A stretch of DNA of 7,962 bases, taken from positions 1-7,962 of the forward strand of contig CAMCFM010000176.1 of the NCBI GenBank assembly GCA_945874095.1. The letters run 5' to 3'. The first letter of the stretch is position 1; the number at the start of each line of letters is the position of its first letter. Below, one piece after another: positions 6,115-7,962 of this stretch. Origin of the DNA: Candidatus Kuenenia stuttgartensis. Lineage in GTDB: Bacteria; Planctomycetota; Planctomycetia; Isosphaerales; Isosphaeraceae. Under the pieces are notes generated by a model. The model did not search any database. It had not been told where the DNA came from and saw nothing but the letters and a program-made list of their open reading frames with translations. The translations under genes and the position numbers were made by a program.

Positions 6115-7962
6115 TCAGGATTCGTCGTCGGCACGCAGTTTGGCGAGCACCGAGAAATCTTCCAGGGTCGAGGTATCACCGGTCGAAGCCCGGCCTGCTG
6201 CGATATCACGAAGCAGGCGACGCATGATCTTGCCTGAACGTGTTTTAGGAAGACTGTCTGTAAACTTGATCTCATCCGGCCGAGCCAGTGCGCCGATCTC
6301 CTTGACCACATGCGCCATAAGCTCTTTCTTCAGAGCATCAGAGGCAATCTGGCCTGTGGAGAGCGATACGAATGCCACAATGCCTTCGCCCTTGATCTCG
6401 TCAGGCCGGCCCACCACAGCGGCTTCCGCCACCAGAGGGTGACCAACCAGAGCGGACTCCACCTCCATGGTGGAAAGCCTGTGGCCTGAGACGTTCAGAA
6501 CGTCGTCCACCCGGCCAAGGATCCAGAAATTGCCATCAGCGTCCTGACGGGCACCGTCGCCTGTGAAATACTTGCCGGGTATCTGGGACCAATAGGCTTC
6601 CTTGTAGCGTTCAGGATCGCCATAAAGGTTCCTCAACATGCTCGGCCAAGGCTTGCTGATGACCAGGAATCCGCCCGACCCCTTCGGCACTTCATTCCCT
6701 TCCTTGTCAAGGATTTCTGGAACAATCCCCGGCAATGGGCGAGTGGCTGAGCCTGGAGTCGTCGGAGTGGCACCTGGAAGAGGGCTGATCATGATCGACC
6801 CGGTTTCAGTCTGCCACCAGGTATCCACGATCGGGCAGCGGCCACCGCCGATGACTTCGCGATACCACATCCAGGCCTCAGGGTTGATCGGCTCTCCAAC
6901 AGACCCCAGAAGGCGCAGGCTGGTCAGGTCGTGCTTCATCGGGTGCTGGTCGCCCCACTTCATGAAGGCGCGGATGGCTGTGGGTGCGGTATAAAGGATC
7001 GAGACCCGATAGTCTTCGATGATCTTCCAGAAACGGGCTTCATCAGGCCAGTTCGGAGCACCTTCATACATGACCATCGTGGCCCCGTTGGCCAGAGGGC
7101 CGTAGACCAGATAGGTGTGACCAGTGATCCAGCCCACATCGGCGGTGCACCAGTAAGTGTCGTCGTCCTTGAGGTCGAAAACGAGTTTGGTGCTATAGGC
7201 AGCTCCCACCATATACCCACCAGTGGTGTGGAGAATGCCCTTGGGCTTGCCTGTGGAACCACTCGTATAAAGGATAAAGAGCGGATGCTCGCTATCGACT
7301 GGCTCGGGAGGACAGTCTGCACTGACAGCGTGCATGAGGTCGTGCCACCAGTGGTCACGGCCTGGTTCCATCTGGATCTCATGGCCGGTTCGCTTCACGA
7401 CCAGCATCTTCCTCAGCCCTGGACACTGAACGGCGGCAGCATCAGCATTCTCTTTAAGGGGAACCACCTTGCCGCGTCGATAGCCGCCATCGGCTGTGAC
7501 CACGACGGTTGCGCCTGAGTCTTGAATCCGGCCAGCGAGTGCCTCAGCCGAAAATCCACCGAAGACGACAGTGTGGGTGGCTCCGATGCGGGCACAGGCC
7601 AGACAGGCAAAGACGAGTTCTGGGATCAGGGGCATGTAAATGGCAACAGTGTCGCCTTTTTTCACTCCAAGCTTCTTGAGGACGTTGGCAAACTTGCTGG
7701 TGGCTCGCAGTAAGTCTTGATATCTCAGGACTCTGCGCTCGCCTGGCTCGCCTTCCCAAATGATCGCAGCTTTGTTCTTGCGAGAGCCGTTGGCGTGGCG
7801 GTCAATGCAGTTATAAGCGGCGTTGAGCTTCCCACCGACGTACCATTCCGCGAATGGGGCGTTGGACCAGTCAAGCGTTTTTTCAAACGGCTGGAACCAA
7901 TCGATCATGTCGGTTCCGACTTTGGCCCAGAATTGATCCGGATCCGCTTTGGCCTCATCCCA
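6115..7962 (-). CDS. acs: Acetyl-CoA synthetase (AMP-forming), N-terminus outside window
   Basis: Acs activates acetate with ATP to acetyl-AMP and then to acetyl-CoA in the cytoplasm, allowing growth on or recovery of acetate. The frame stays open past the ATG at 7908 to the window edge, and those 18 extra codons read like family sequence (for example DPDQFWAKVG), so that ATG is internal. About 615 residues are visible of the usual 640-660. Numbering from the internal Met, the motifs are EWYVGGKLN (21-29), the ATP-binding YTSGSTGKPKG (214-224), WWQTETG (364-370, including the Trp that limits the pocket to acetate), YFTGDGARQDADG (447-459), GRVDDVLNVSGHRL (465-478) and PKTRSGK (554-560). K560 is the catalytic lysine, acetylated in many bacteria to switch the enzyme off. 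No key residue is missing. A terminator follows the stop. Confidence 0.97.
   Translation of the reverse strand, partial: WDEAKADPDQFWAKVGTDMIDWFQPFEKTLDWSNAPFAEWYVGGKLNAAYNCIDRHANGSRKNKAAIIWEGEPGERRVLRYQDLLRATSKFANVLKKLGVKKGDTVAIYMPLIPELVFACLACARIGATHTVVFGGFSAEALAGRIQDSGATVVVTADGGYRRGKVVPLKENADAAAVQCPGLRKMLVVKRTGHEIQMEPGRDHWWHDLMHAVSADCPPEPVDSEHPLFILYTSGSTGKPKGILHTTGGYMVGAAYSTKLVFDLKDDDTYWCTADVGWITGHTYLVYGPLANGATMVMYEGAPNWPDEARFWKIIEDYRVSILYTAPTAIRAFMKWGDQHPMKHDLTSLRLLGSVGEPINPEAWMWYREVIGGGRCPIVDTWWQTETGSIMISPLPGATPTTPGSATRPLPGIVPEILDKEGNEVPKGSGGFLVISKPWPSMLRNLYGDPERYKEAYWSQIPGKYFTGDGARQDADGNFWILGRVDDVLNVSGHRLSTMEVESALVGHPLVAEAAVVGRPDEIKGEGIVAFVSLSTGQIASDALKKELMAHVVKEIGALARPDEIKFTDSLPKTRSGKIMRRLLRDIAAGRASTGDTSTLEDFSVLAKLRADDES

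Noticed and set aside
7906..7908. ATG as the start of acetyl-CoA synthetase
   Set aside because: The frame continues to the window edge with codons that match the conserved N-terminal region of Acs, so the Met is internal.

Overview
The window looks like ordinary chromosomal DNA from a planctomycete, possibly near Planctopirus or Planctomicrobium. This is inferred from moderate GC content, scattered short gene clusters, the TPR style and the membrane protein family. No rRNA or marker gene proves it, and the genus is a guess. Five genes are complete and two are cut by the window edges.

Layout: (1) 1-516 (+) is the C-terminal part of an unrecognised charged, partly coiled-coil protein. (2) 515-661 is a compact intergenic repeat element. 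Two 25-bp inverted arms (23/25 matching) enclose two tandem 30-bp units, and the left arm starts inside the stop codon of the upstream gene. (3) 689-1963 (-) dprA and 2014-3162 (-) aroB form a probable aroB-dprA transcription unit with a small intercistronic hairpin. (4) 3163-3434 is a divergent intergenic region with a perfect TATAAT box and short palindromes. (5) 3435-4514 (+) is a multi-pass membrane protein that reads as a site-2-protease (M50) relative with its catalytic residues lost. It is followed, overlapping or a few bases away, by a compact homocysteine S-methyltransferase-like gene (4523-5305, +). (6) 5324-5887 (-) is a four-TPR protein, convergent with the methyltransferase gene. 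(7) 6041-6080 is an intrinsic terminator for acetyl-CoA synthetase (6115 to the right edge, -).

Most genes are housekeeping: the shikimate pathway (aroB), DNA uptake and recombination (dprA), acetate activation (acs) and probably methionine or methyl-group metabolism. I see no defence system, CRISPR array, tRNA, transposase or complete novel system. The two observations most worth following are the inverted-repeat/tandem-repeat element at 515-661 and the apparent pseudo-site-2-protease at 3435-4514.
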